Source: Massilia sp. YIM B02443 | GTDB lineage: Bacteria > Pseudomonadota > Gammaproteobacteria > Burkholderiales > Burkholderiaceae_D | Assembly (NCBI RefSeq): GCF_030411955.1 | Contig: NZ_JASNRA010000009.1 | Location: forward strand, 112,260 to 157,846 | Length of the DNA stretch: 45,587 nt | Direction of reading: 5' to 3' | In this document: one piece after another, positions 7,513 through 19,302 of the stretch | Position numbering within the stretch: position 1 is the stretch's first letter | Layout of the letters: each line of letters opens with the position of its first letter | Made by a program: the position numbers and the translations under genes | Notes under the pieces: generated by a model | Told to the model about the DNA's origin: nothing | The model's input: the letters and a program-made list of their open reading frames with translations, nothing else | The model's database searches: none

Positions 7513-9357
7513 TTGGAACAACTGTTACCGTATTACGAGCGCGAACTCGGATTCCTGCGCCGCTATTCGCGCGAATTCGCCGAGCGCTATCCGAAGATTG
7601 CCGGCCGCCTGCTGATGGGCGGCGAAGTGTGCGAAGACCCGCACATCGAACGCATGATCCAGTCGTTCGCGCTATTGAATTCGCGCGTGGCCAAGCGCCT
7701 GGACGACGACTATCCCGAACTGACCGAAGCGCTGTTCGAGGTGATGTACCCGCATTACCTGCGCCCGTTTCCCTCGTGCTCGATCGCGCGCATGGACTTC
7801 AGCGCCGCCGCCGCCCAGCTGACCGCGGCCGGGGTGCTGGCGCGCGGCACCGAGCTCGATACCCGCCCGGTGAAGGGCGTGGCCTGTACGTTCCGCACCG
7901 CCTATCCGGTGACGCTGGCGCCGCTGGCATTGAGCCAGGCGGCGTTCCACCCGATCATCGAGGCCCCGGAAGCCGTGATGCTGCCGCCCGGCGTCGGTTC
8001 GAGCATCGCGATCTGCATCGAAACCACCGCGGCCCAGGTCACCATCGGCCAGCTCGGCGTGACGGCGCTGCGCGTGTTCATCGACGGCGAGCCGTCGTTC
8101 TGCGCCGCGTTGCGCGATGCGCTGTTCATGCGCACCGTGAAAGCCTGGGTCGAGCCGGAACCCAGCGGGCGCTGGACGCCGCTCGGCGCGGCGCCGGTGA
8201 AGGCGGTCGGCTTTGCCGAAGACGAGTCGCTGATCGACTTTTCGGCGCGCTCGCATCCGGCCTACCGCCTGCTGACCGAATACTTCTGCTTCCCGGAGAA
8301 ATTCAACTTCTTCGATATCGACCTCGCCGCGGTCAATGCCGCGCTGCCGCCTGGCTGCAAGCGCTTCACGCTGCACCTGGGCTTGAGCGGCCTGCGCACC
8401 GACTCGAACACCGCGCGCATGCTGGGCACGATGTCGACCAATAACCTGCTGCTAGGCTGCACGCCGGTGGTCAACCTGTTCCGCCAGCGCGGCGAACCGA
8501 TCCGCCTGACGCACGCCACCGCCAGCTATCCGGTGCTGGCCGACGCGCGCCGCGCCTACGCCTTCGAGGTGCAGTCGATCGACTCGGTGAAACTGGTGCG
8601 CCAGACGCCGCAGGGCGAATCGGTGACCGAGTTCCGCCCGTTCTATTCGCTGCGCCACGGCGAGACGCCGGCCAAGCACGGCCACTACTGGGTGATGCGG
8701 CGCGACGAACTGGTGGCGCTGAAAAGCCCCGGCTACGAAACCGAGATCTCGGTGGTCGACATCGACTTCGACCCGGCCGCGATCGAGACCGACACCCTGA
8801 GCCTGGAACTGACCTGCACCAACCGCGACATGCCGGCGGCATTGAGCTACGGCCTGCCGGGCGGCGACCTGTTCCTGGAAGGCGGATCGAGCGTGCGCAG
8901 CATCGCATTCCTGCGCCGTCCGAGTCCGGCGCAGCGCTTCGAGCGCGGGCGCGGCGCTCACTGGCGCCTGGTGTCGCACCTGGCGCTGAACCACCTGTCG
9001 CTGGCCGACAGCGGCGTCGAGGCCTTCCGCGAGATGCTGACCCTGTACGACCTGCCACGCTCGCCGATCTCGCAGCGCCAGATCCGCGGCGTTCATGCGA
9101 TCGACTCGAAGGCGGCCAACGCCTGGTTGCCGGGCAATCCGTTCGCCTGCCTGGTGCGCGGCATCGAGGTGCGCCTGACGATCGACGAAGAGGCCTTCAT
9201 CGGCAGCGGCATCCATGCGTTTGCCCACGTGATCGAGTGCTTCCTTGGCCTGTACGTGCACGCCAACAGCTTCGTCCAACTGACGATCGTTTCCCGTAAA
9301 ACCGGAGAGGAAATCTGGCGATGCGCACCCCGCAGCGGCGATTCGAGCCTAGTGTAA
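7513..9357 (+). CDS. tssF: TssF baseplate protein
   Basis: TssF forms the baseplate wedge with TssG, TssE and TssK. The 614-residue product begins with the hallmark YYERELGFLRRYSREFAERYP, followed by GGEVCEDPHIERMIQSFALL, both at the expected N-terminal positions. I accept the TTG start at 7513 because it lies one base after the tssE stop, gives the correct N-terminus (MEQLLPYYERELG) and has an AGGGAAG ribosome-binding site inside the end of tssE. The C-terminal 37 bases overlap tssG, which implies coupled translation of the two partners. Confidence 0.96.
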   Translation: MEQLLPYYERELGFLRRYSREFAERYPKIAGRLLMGGEVCEDPHIERMIQSFALLNSRVAKRLDDDYPELTEALFEVMYPHYLRPFPSCSIARMDFSAAAAQLTAAGVLARGTELDTRPVKGVACTFRTAYPVTLAPLALSQAAFHPIIEAPEAVMLPPGVGSSIAICIETTAAQVTIGQLGVTALRVFIDGEPSFCAALRDALFMRTVKAWVEPEPSGRWTPLGAAPVKAVGFAEDESLIDFSARSHPAYRLLTEYFCFPEKFNFFDIDLAAVNAALPPGCKRFTLHLGLSGLRTDSNTARMLGTMSTNNLLLGCTPVVNLFRQRGEPIRLTHATASYPVLADARRAYAFEVQSIDSVKLVRQTPQGESVTEFRPFYSLRHGETPAKHGHYWVMRRDELVALKSPGYETEISVVDIDFDPAAIETDTLSLELTCTNRDMPAALSYGLPGGDLFLEGGSSVRSIAFLRRPSPAQRFERGRGAHWRLVSHLALNHLSLADSGVEAFREMLTLYDLPRSPISQRQIRGVHAIDSKAANAWLPGNPFACLVRGIEVRLTIDEEAFIGSGIHAFAHVIECFLGLYVHANSFVQLTIVSRKTGEEIWRCAPRSGDSSLV

Positions 9358-10415
9358 TCGCGCGGCTGTTCGCGCAGCCGTACCGGTTCCAGTTCTTCCA
9401 GGCGGTGCGCATGCTCGAGCTCTGGCTCAAGCGCAACGGGCTGGCGCGCGAAGGCGCCGTGGCCAGCTTCCTGCGCTTCCAGAATTCGCTGTCGCTGGAT
9501 TTCCCGGCCAGCCAGCTCGAAGCGATGGCGCCCGAGCCGCGGCCCGAAGGGCAGGGCGACGTGGTCGATGGCGAGGCCCTGGGCGAGGCGCTGCGCCGCG
9601 GCGAAGTGAAGTACATCCGCATCACGCCGGCCTTCATGGGTTTCCTCGGCACCGCCGGCGCGCTGCCGGCGCACTACACCGAGCGGGTGGCGGCGCACGC
9701 GCTGTACGAGCGCGACGACGGCCCGCGCGCGTTTCTCGATGCGTTCTCGAACCGCAGCCTGGCGCTGTTCTATGAAGCGTGGCGCAAGTACCGGCTCGAA
9801 CTGCAGTACGCGGTCGACGGCCAGGACCGCTTCCTGCCGCTGCTGCTGTCGATGGCCGGCATCGGCAATCACGCGCTCAAGCACCGCCTGTCCGACGACG
9901 GCGATGGGGTGCTGGACGAATCGGTGGCCTACTTCGCCGCCGCCATGCGCCACCGGCCGGCGTCGGCCGCCCTGGTCGGCAAGGTGCTGAGCGACTATTT
10001 CGGCGAGCCGATCGCCGTCACCCAGTTCATCGGCGCCTGGTACGACGTGCCGCGCGAGCAGCAGACCACGCTCGGCGGCGCCAACGCCGCCCTGGGCGTG
10101 AGCGCGCTGGTGGGCGGGCGGGTGTGGCAGCGCGACCTGCGCATGCGGCTGACGATCGGACCCCTGAGCCGCTCCGGCTATGAAGCCTTTCTTCCCGGCG
10201 GCCTGGCGGCGCGCGCGCTGGGCCGCATGCTGTCGATGTTCACGGGCCTGACCCTGGAATACGAAGTGCACGTGGTGCTGCGCGCGCCCGAGGTCGAGGG
10301 CGTCACGCTCAGCGACAACCGCATCGGCGGCCGGCTGGGCTGGGACAGCTTCCTGTCGACCCAGGCCGAGACGCGCGACCGCGACGACCTGCGCTACGAA
10401 CTGGCGGCGCTGTAG
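9321..10415 (+). CDS. tssG: TssG baseplate protein
   Basis: TssG is the helical partner of TssF in the baseplate wedge. The 364-residue product shows the family N-terminus (FAQPYRFQFFQAVRMLEL, residues about 14-31), the RFQNSLSLDFPASQ block, and the central TPAFMGFLGTAGALPAHYTE signature. Length is normal. The ATG lies inside the 3' end of tssF (37-base overlap). A 52-base gap then leads to tssH with its own ribosome-binding site (ATAAGGA). Confidence 0.95.
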   Translation: MRTPQRRFEPSVIARLFAQPYRFQFFQAVRMLELWLKRNGLAREGAVASFLRFQNSLSLDFPASQLEAMAPEPRPEGQGDVVDGEALGEALRRGEVKYIRITPAFMGFLGTAGALPAHYTERVAAHALYERDDGPRAFLDAFSNRSLALFYEAWRKYRLELQYAVDGQDRFLPLLLSMAGIGNHALKHRLSDDGDGVLDESVAYFAAAMRHRPASAALVGKVLSDYFGEPIAVTQFIGAWYDVPREQQTTLGGANAALGVSALVGGRVWQRDLRMRLTIGPLSRSGYEAFLPGGLAARALGRMLSMFTGLTLEYEVHVVLRAPEVEGVTLSDNRIGGRLGWDSFLSTQAETRDRDDLRYELAAL

Positions 10416-10467
10416 CGGGCAACTTCATTCTTTTCTCACTAACCATACCAATAAGGACTCGCGCGCA

Positions 10468-13131
<2,664 letters not shown>

Positions 13132-13137
13132 GGCAGC

Positions 13138-13158
13138 GGCCGCCTGCTGTCGGCGGCC
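13138..13158 (+). terminator. Hairpin after tssH
   Basis: Perfect 7-base arms GGCCGCC (13138-13144) and GGCGGCC (13152-13158) with a 7-base loop lie seven bases after the tssH stop. No T run follows. It may end or weaken transcription of the structural operon before the vgrG remnant. Confidence 0.4.
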
Positions 13159-13189
13159 TGACTATCCGCACATCCGGGAGTTCGGCACG

Positions 13190-14709
13190 ATGACGAACGC
13201 AAACACCAACCTGGCCGGGGCAGCGCTGTCAACGGCGGTCCAGGCCGCACTCGGTGGCCAGTACAGCCAGCACCGGCGCATCCTGACGCTGTCTACCGGC
13301 TCCGGACGCGACGTGTTGCTGGCCGAAAGCCTGCGCGCCAGCGAAGGCCTGAGCGAAGGCTTCCGTCTGCAGGTAACGGCGCTCTCGCTCGACGCCGCGA
13401 TCTCCCTCAGGACGCTGATCGGGCAACCGGTTCTGCTCCAGCTGGAAACCGCCGGCGCGCCGCGCTTCTTCCACGGCCATGTGACAGGCGCCGAGCAATC
13501 CGGCGCCAACGGAGGCTTCGCGCGCTACGTGCTGACGGTCGAGCCCTGGACCCGTTTCCTCGGAATCGGTCGCGATAGTCGCATCTTCCAGGGCATGACG
13601 GTCCCCGACATCCTGGACGCCGTGTTCCGCGCCTACGATGGCAAGGGCCGCCTTGCGCCCGCGTGGCGCTTCGACTTGCAGGACCGTGACGCGTACCTGC
13701 AGCGGAGCAGCACCACCCAGTACCAGGAGAGCGATCTGGCCTTCGTTGAGCGTTTGATGTTCGAGGGAGGCCTGTTCTATTTCTTCGAGCATGCGGGCGA
13801 CCCGGACAGCCCGTCGTTCGGTAGCCACACCCTGGTCATCGCCGATCGTAACGGTGCGTTCGCGCCGAATGCCCAGTCCGATGTGCGCTTCACCCAGCTG
13901 GGCGCTGTGATGCGCGAGGATAGCCTCGACCGCTGGCGCACCGAATGGCGATTGCAGACCGACGCGGTGGAACTGGAGAGCTGGGATTATCGCAGCCCTC
14001 GGTGCGCAGCGTGTCGAGCAGCGTCGGCGGCGACGCGCCTCTGGTCAGCCGCGATCATCCGGGCGCATATGCCTATCCGACTCGCAAGCAGGGCGAGCGC
14101 ATCGCGGAGCACCAGTTGCAGGCGCTGCAGGCGCGCAGACAGGTACACGTCGGCGCCAGAATAGTGCGTACCCTGGCGCCGGGGACCACCTTCACGCTGC
14201 ACGGACACGCCAGCTTCGACGGCGGCGACGACGCGATTTTCACGGTGATACGCGCGCTGCACATAGCGCACAACAATCTCGATGCGGACGTCGACAATGC
14301 GCTCACGCGCCTTCTGGGCCAGTGTGCGCTGCGCCGGGCCAATGACGTCGACCTTGCTACGAGCTTGCATGCGGTGGGACGGGGCGCCGGGCAGCGGCCG
14401 GTGTACCGCAATCGCATCGACGCCATCCCGTCGAGCGTGCCGTACCGGGCCAGCGGCCGTGATGGCGACGGAGAACTACTGCATCCGCGCCCGCTGGTAG
14501 CCGGGCAGCAAACCGGGATCGTGGTTGGTCCGCCGGGCGCGGTGATTCATACCGATCGCGATCATCGGGTCAAAGTGCAGTTTCACTGGCAGCGCGGTGA
14601 CGCCAGTCATAGCCGGCTGACGCATCCCACGCCCGACGGTCAAGCCGGAGCGCCGGCCGACGACCGCGCCGATCAAAGGGGAAATAAATGTCGAGCATCA
14701 AGCAAGTGA
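13190..14709 (+). pseudogene. vgrG: vgrG pseudogene: frameshifted and truncated
   Basis: Reading from the ATG at 13190 (GGGAG upstream) gives a normal VgrG N-terminal domain for about 265 residues, including STTQYQESDLAFVERL. Near 13990-14000 the homology jumps to the next frame (13945-14709 frame: SVRSVSSSVGGDAPLVSRDH and onward), consistent with loss of one base. The second part continues through the segment before the OB domain (VVGPPGAVIHTDRDHRVKV, HWQRGDASHSRLTHP) and then loses VgrG character near 14665. The gp5 OB core, the needle and any C-terminal extension are absent. The gene can only give a dead protein unless the shift is a sequencing error, and even then the truncation remains. 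It is probably the relic of a VgrG-effector cassette. Confidence 0.88.
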
Positions 14710-15680
14710 ACAATAAAAGACGTCAACCTTATATTATACAAGTTTCTTATGATAATACTTTGAGGCACTTCGACAAAGATTACGATATCTTAGCCGGGAA
14801 ATTGGAAGGGTGTGGCGGTGATATGCTGGGACGTACTGAGATATTAAGCGCGTTTGCATCGACCAGATGGTTCACTTTCCGATTGAAATTCACTGCTGGC
14901 GTCGAATTGGGAATTTTGAGGACAGAATTGACTGATGTTGTTGCCGCATATCAGAAATACGTAGATGAAGTTCGGGAATCAAGTGAGGACGAATACTATC
15001 CTCCATTTACATTAAACGACCTCATGGATACGTATGTCAATTATCTGGATTTGATCAGCTACTGCATACTTTTACATCGTGAGGATTTGTTGCCGAAAGT
15101 ATTCGGGTTGATTGAGGATTCTGAATTTGATGGTGAAGACGCCGTTATTGAAGAGCTGTTCAAATTTTTCTTTGAAGATCGTCCGGAGCTGGATGAATGG
15201 TTCTGGGAGAAGCCATACAGAGGTTTGCTCGACGCGATAGATAACGATGATCCTAAGGGCCGCTCTCGAGATATGAAAAAATATGTTTCCGGATGGTATC
15301 GAAATATGAAAGGGCAGGCATTGTTTTGGGGGGAACATGAAAAAATAAAGGATTCATTTTCCCCATATTACGGGTACTGGGCCACGTGCGCCGCTGCATT
15401 TGCTTATTTATATGATATCGACGATAGCTCGTTCAGAGATGAACTGGTATATCCGAAAGACTTGGTTGAATACGCGAGAAGTATCCAGAGGGCCATTGCT
15501 ACGGGAAACGACGGAAAATCAGTCCTTCGTGTGCTTGGTGGGCAGGCTTGTCCAAGAGCAGGAAAATGGTTCAGTCCCGCGAAAGAAGATAGCTATCGAC
15601 ACTTTACGCAGAATGAACATATGCCTGAATTTCCCGCTTCAGAATATGGAACAACAATATGGCAATGGGTTTCTGACTAA
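14688..15680 (+). CDS. PoNi-like immunity protein (DUF1910/DUF1911), orphan
   Basis: This 330-residue protein has an N-terminal helical DUF1910-like part and a DUF1911-like C-terminal part. The hallmarks are YLDLISYCILLHREDLLPK (about 123-141) and YYGYWATCAAAFAYLYDID followed by DSSFRD and YPKDLVEYAR (about 226-264). This family (PoNi) neutralises PoNe DNase effectors of the T6SS in the cytoplasm of sister cells. No signal peptide is seen. The start has a strong AAGGGGA site (14677-14682) and overlaps the dying vgrG frame. The gene is far more AT-rich than its neighbours; bases 14701-14760 contain only 16 G or C, which points to recent acquisition. No DNase effector gene is present next to it, so it is an orphan immunity gene. 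Confidence 0.85.
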   Translation: MSSIKQVNNKRRQPYIIQVSYDNTLRHFDKDYDILAGKLEGCGGDMLGRTEILSAFASTRWFTFRLKFTAGVELGILRTELTDVVAAYQKYVDEVRESSEDEYYPPFTLNDLMDTYVNYLDLISYCILLHREDLLPKVFGLIEDSEFDGEDAVIEELFKFFFEDRPELDEWFWEKPYRGLLDAIDNDDPKGRSRDMKKYVSGWYRNMKGQALFWGEHEKIKDSFSPYYGYWATCAAAFAYLYDIDDSSFRDELVYPKDLVEYARSIQRAIATGNDGKSVLRVLGGQACPRAGKWFSPAKEDSYRHFTQNEHMPEFPASEYGTTIWQWVSD

Positions 15681-16473
15681 ACTATGCGCTGTCGCGAGCG
15701 ACGTCAGGATGAGAGACGATCTTGAACATGTGGTTATTGCATGCGAACAGGCAGCAACATACATAAAAATTTATCAAGGAAATCCCAAATTTCCACCATT
15801 GCGTTTTACGGAAATGGACGAGTATCAACGTGTTTTGCAAATGATTGGGTTGAGTTTTCTCCTTTATAGACGCGATTTGTTGCCAAAGATTACGGGTATG
15901 TTTGGTCCAATATTTGAAGCGCGAGATTTTCTTGATGAAGACTTTCTATCCTATAAGATGGAAGGGCGTTTTGAAGTTCATAAGTGGTATCATGAGGAGT
16001 GTTGAGATCAGGTCAACTCCTTATGTAGAGATACCGAAGCAGAGATCATTGAAGACTTGCACAGCTATTTGAAAAATTGGTACAAATCCTTCGAAATGGC
16101 GCCTTGGCACAATAGTCATCTTGAAATAGAAGACGATATGTGTGCAGGTTGTTTAGGTTGCTGGGCTATAGAGGCAGCGACGGTAGCATATCTGCTGGAC
16201 GTTGACGATTCTAGTTTTAGGGGAAACTTGGTTTATCCTAAGGATCTAGTCGATTGCGCTAAGAAGATGGATGAGTCAGAGGTTGGCGCGTTGGATAAAG
16301 ACGTCGGCCTGCGTCGAGTTGCCGGCGGGAACCCTTGCCCAGAGTTAGGGTATTCGATGGCGCCGGCGTGGTTGGATAGTCGACAGTAATTCAATGCAGG
16401 CGACCTTATGCCCGAATTTGTTAATTCTCCCTATGGCAATACCATTTGGGAATGGAGCACTGAGCAGCAATAG
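15675..16473 (+). pseudogene. Second PoNi-like copy, 5'-truncated with two in-frame stops
   Basis: One frame running straight through this stretch encodes a diverged second copy of the preceding gene. LEHVVIACEQAATYIK aligns with its N-terminal half, LLYRRDLLPKI with LLHREDLLPKV, CWAIEAATVAYLLDVDDSSF with its DUF1911 core, and MPEFVNSPYGNTIWEW with its extreme C-terminus. About 55 N-terminal residues are missing: homology begins exactly at the stop region of copy 1. The frame is broken by TGA at 16003-16005 and TAA at 16387-16389 and finally ends at TAG 16471-16473. It is as AT-rich as copy 1. A partial product from ATG 15709 is possible, but no good ribosome-binding site is seen. Confidence 0.85.
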
Positions 16474-16727
16474 ATAATCTCGGTGATTTATCAGCTGAGA
16501 AGATTAGGTGTACATCGGATTGTATGTTAGATAACGTAAGCCTTCGCTCGACCGCAGTGTGAGTTCAGTGTTCCAAATCGAGAGCTGTTGTTTCCGGAAC
16601 TATAAATCGTCGCAGTATGTCTCCTCGCTTAGTCACCGGATTTTCTGGTGCGGCATGCATTGCGGCCAATCGCTTCTGGACCAGCCTTTCGGTCCAATGT
16701 GATCTGTTGACCGCAGAGGAGACCCTC
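16474..16727 (+). promoter_or_regulatory. Gap before the LysM-GH19 module; weak promoter candidate
   Basis: This 254-base gap marks the return from AT-rich to GC-rich sequence. The best promoter-like pair is TCGAGA (16578-16583) with a 17-base spacer to TATAAA (16601-16606), matching four and five of six consensus bases. The small palindrome TTCCGGAA lies just upstream of the -10. The GAGGAGA ribosome-binding site for the next gene lies about six bases before its ATG. No gene is apparent. Confidence 0.3.
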
Positions 16728-17789
16728 ATGAGTAACGCGATCAAAACCGTCAACGTCGAACGCAACGATACCCTGACAGGTATCGCCACCCGAAACAGCG
16801 TGAGCCTTGAAGCACTTCTGGCAGCAAATCCCCAGATCCGCAGCACCGACTCTCTGGCGATCGGCCAACCGGTCCATATTCCACTGGACCAGCCCCCATC
16901 CCAGCCGGTCACTCCAGTCCCCGAAGCCCCGCAGCAATCCCAGCAGCCGGACAAGCAACTGGACAACGCCATCAGACACGAGGTCCTGCCCGGCACCTGT
17001 GCCTGCGGACGCGACCTGACGCTTGACGAGCTGGCCGCAATCTTCCCCACGCGACGCAGGGACCAGCTCGATCCATTCCTGGCGCCCATGAACCGGATGA
17101 TGGCGGTCTACGGCATCGACTCCTGCCTGCGCAAGGCACACGCGCTGGCGCAGATCGGCCACGAATCCGGCTCGCTGCGCTACCGCGCCGAAATACTGCC
17201 ACGCGGCGTCACCGAGCAGGAGGCCTACGCCGGCTACAAAGGCCGTGGCCTGATCCAGATTACCTTCAAGGACAAGTACCAGGAATATGGTCGTTACAAC
17301 GGGATGGATTTCCTCGGCGAGAACCGGCTCAAGCTCGAGACCGTCGAATACGCCACCGACTCCGCAGGATGGTTCTGGAACTTCGGCTCGCCATACAGGC
17401 TGAACGACTACGCCGACAAGAACGACCTGATCCTGATCTCGACCGCCATTAATGGCGGCTTCAACGGCTTCGACGATCGAGCCGCGATCTTCAGGCGTGC
17501 ACACAAGGCACTGCGGGCAGCCGAATGCAAGACCGCGGTAAATCGTTCGCCGGATTACCTCCCGTTCGAACGCAGCAAGGCGTACGATACGCGCGACATG
17601 GCATTCGCATGGGGACTGTGGAGCGACCCGGCGTCGAGCCGGCACGGGCTTGCCAAGGACCCGGCGCGTGCCAAGGCTGGCTACCTGCGCTTTCTTGAAC
17701 TGAACAACAGCAATCCGATCGCGCGCCGCCGGTTCGGATTCAAATCGACTACCGCCATGATCGACCACGCGAGAGAAAAATCACGATGA
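16728..17789 (+). CDS. LysM-GH19 peptidoglycan hydrolase, probable T6SS effector
   Basis: The 353-residue protein has an N-terminal LysM domain (about 6-52: NDTLTGIATRNSVSLEALL), a Pro/Gln linker (54-77), and a GH19 chitinase/endolysin-like domain (about 110-300). The GH19 domain includes GHESG with candidate catalytic Glu146, KGRGLIQITFKDKY (171-184) and INGGFNGFDDR (241-251). GH19 enzymes of this type cut the glycan strand of peptidoglycan. There is no signal peptide, as expected for a protein delivered by the T6SS into the periplasm of a neighbour rather than exported by Sec. The ATG at 16728 follows GAGGAG; an in-frame upstream start at 16617 has no such site. It overlaps the next, exported protein by four bases, the layout of an effector-immunity pair. 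A prophage endolysin is the main alternative, but no other phage genes are nearby. Confidence 0.82.
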   Translation: MSNAIKTVNVERNDTLTGIATRNSVSLEALLAANPQIRSTDSLAIGQPVHIPLDQPPSQPVTPVPEAPQQSQQPDKQLDNAIRHEVLPGTCACGRDLTLDELAAIFPTRRRDQLDPFLAPMNRMMAVYGIDSCLRKAHALAQIGHESGSLRYRAEILPRGVTEQEAYAGYKGRGLIQITFKDKYQEYGRYNGMDFLGENRLKLETVEYATDSAGWFWNFGSPYRLNDYADKNDLILISTAINGGFNGFDDRAAIFRRAHKALRAAECKTAVNRSPDYLPFERSKAYDTRDMAFAWGLWSDPASSRHGLAKDPARAKAGYLRFLELNNSNPIARRRFGFKSTTAMIDHAREKSR

Positions 17790-18718
17790 CCAGAATGATG
17801 TCTGCGCTGTTGCTGCTGGCCTTGACTGCAGGTTCGGCCGCCGCGCTTGCCGCCGGGGCGATCGACGTCGACGGCTATCTGCGGCAGCAGGGATGGGAAG
17901 CGGCCGACCAAGGCAATGCCCTGCAATCGCCGGTGCCCGACGTTGCGCCACTTGTCTTTTATGCCAAGGGCGATTCGGTGCCGAGCTGCGGCCTGCTCAC
18001 CGCGTCCGTCGGCGCCAAGGCCCTCGACTACATCGAACTGGTGGGCCCGGATCCGGAGGCCGGCTTTCCCCAATGCCTCGGCATCAAGTCGATGACGCCG
18101 TTCACATTGCAGAACAGGGAATACCTGGCGGTGGGCTACCTGGCGCGCGAAACGCGCGAGGATACGGACCTTCACTTCCACTACCTGGTGCGCGATCGGT
18201 CCAGGGGATTCATCACCGATGCGGCGCTCACCGATGCGGTGCCTTCCAGTCCTTCGGGCCTGCATCCCCGCAATCCGGTCGCCGTCAAACCCGCCGACGG
18301 CGTTCGGCTGGCGCGCATTGCCGTGCTGGGCCGCGCCTATCCCGCATGGCGCTTGATGGAGCGGGATTTCATCTCCGACAAAGCGTCGTCGTTCTCGATT
18401 TTCGAGGACAAGGCGGCGCGGCGCTGCCAGTTCGTCAGCGAGGCCGGTGCGGCGCCGCTCGCCGTTGCGCACACAAGCTTTGCGCCGGAAACCAGCTGCG
18501 ACAGCATCCTGGCGTCGAGCCGACTCGAAAAGGGTGGAAGAGTCTATTACCTCGCGATGTTCGCAGTGCAGGGCCAGCGCCAGCTGGTCGGGGTGATTTC
18601 GGTTGCGCCCAATGGTGAGATCGGCCCCGAAACCGCGCTGTCCAACGCCATCAATCGCACGGGCGCCACCAAAAACATGGCGGCTGCGAAAGCAGCATTG
18701 ATGCGCCAACTTCAATGA
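17786..18718 (+). CDS. Exported candidate immunity protein for the LysM-GH19 effector
   Basis: A 310-residue protein with a clear Sec signal peptide (hydrophobic residues about 5-20, likely cut after AALA near residue 22) and no lipobox, so it is predicted to be soluble in the periplasm. I do not recognise the family. It has several Cys residues that could form disulphides (for example SCGLL near 70 and RCQF near 213). The start codon overlaps the hydrolase stop (ATGA), and the product would be in the compartment where a peptidoglycan hydrolase acts. Both facts favour an immunity role; that is inference from context, not homology. Confidence 0.65.
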   Translation: MTRMMSALLLLALTAGSAAALAAGAIDVDGYLRQQGWEAADQGNALQSPVPDVAPLVFYAKGDSVPSCGLLTASVGAKALDYIELVGPDPEAGFPQCLGIKSMTPFTLQNREYLAVGYLARETREDTDLHFHYLVRDRSRGFITDAALTDAVPSSPSGLHPRNPVAVKPADGVRLARIAVLGRAYPAWRLMERDFISDKASSFSIFEDKAARRCQFVSEAGAAPLAVAHTSFAPETSCDSILASSRLEKGGRVYYLAMFAVQGQRQLVGVISVAPNGEIGPETALSNAINRTGATKNMAAAKAALMRQLQ

Positions 18719-19284
18719 CGGGGATGCATATCCGACTCTATCGCCACGACACGGCAGGCGACTTCATCGACATCGACGACGCTACGGGCATATGGTGCGC
18801 GGTGCCGCAGGATCCCGATCATCCACCGCTCATCGGGGCCATGCCCGTCACCATGCGCGTAGGAGAGGAATTCCGCGGCAGCTACACGATAGAAGACGAT
18901 CGGCGCTGCTACCTTTACTGGAACGATGAGCGGGAACTGGTATTCAGGACCCATGACGGCCGGCGCCTGTCCCTGTTCAGGTATGAAGCGGATGGCGCGT
19001 TGACCGACCTGGCGCCGGATTTGCAGGTGCAACTCGAACCCGCAACCGATGGCGATGGGCGCGAGATGACAGGCATGAGCGTGTTCAGCCTGCGCGACCC
19101 GGCCCAGGGAACGCTGTACGAGATCACCTATGACTCGTTAGCCTATGCCAGGATGTTCGGCATCGCCAGCATGTTGACCTTCATTCCCGATGAAGAGCTG
19201 GGCGATTTTGACTTCTTCGTCGGCGCGAAACGCGCCATTGAAGAACTCAGGACGAGCGCCGGCCGGGCCACCATGGCCGGCTGA
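18715..19284 (+). CDS. Unknown cytoplasmic protein, third gene of the GH19 module
   Basis: A 189-residue protein without signal peptide or membrane segment, rich in acidic residues, coupled to the preceding gene by an ATGA overlap. I do not recognise it. Short blocks such as LFRYEADGALTDLAPDLQV and MTFIPDEELG-like stretches give no function. Being cytoplasmic it is unlikely to protect the cell wall. It could be a chaperone or loader for the hydrolase, or an accessory with no direct role. It ends 18 bases before the end of the convergent tssA. Confidence 0.6.
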   Translation: MTGMHIRLYRHDTAGDFIDIDDATGIWCAVPQDPDHPPLIGAMPVTMRVGEEFRGSYTIEDDRRCYLYWNDERELVFRTHDGRRLSLFRYEADGALTDLAPDLQVQLEPATDGDGREMTGMSVFSLRDPAQGTLYEITYDSLAYARMFGIASMLTFIPDEELGDFDFFVGAKRAIEELRTSAGRATMAG

Positions 19285-19302
19285 CGGCCACGCAGGGACG
19301 CA

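Noticed and set aside
13985..14005. Programmed frameshift in vgrG
   Set aside because: No slippery heptamer or downstream structure stands out, and the gene is truncated anyway. VgrG is not known to use frameshifting.
16003..16005. TGA inside the second PoNi copy as a selenocysteine or recoding site
   Set aside because: A second in-frame stop follows at 16387, the N-terminus is missing and no selenocysteine insertion element is evident; decay is simpler.
14688..16727. Insertion sequence or integrase bringing in the AT-rich island
   Set aside because: I found no transposase or integrase frame, no terminal inverted repeats and no tRNA-like attachment site at the borders.
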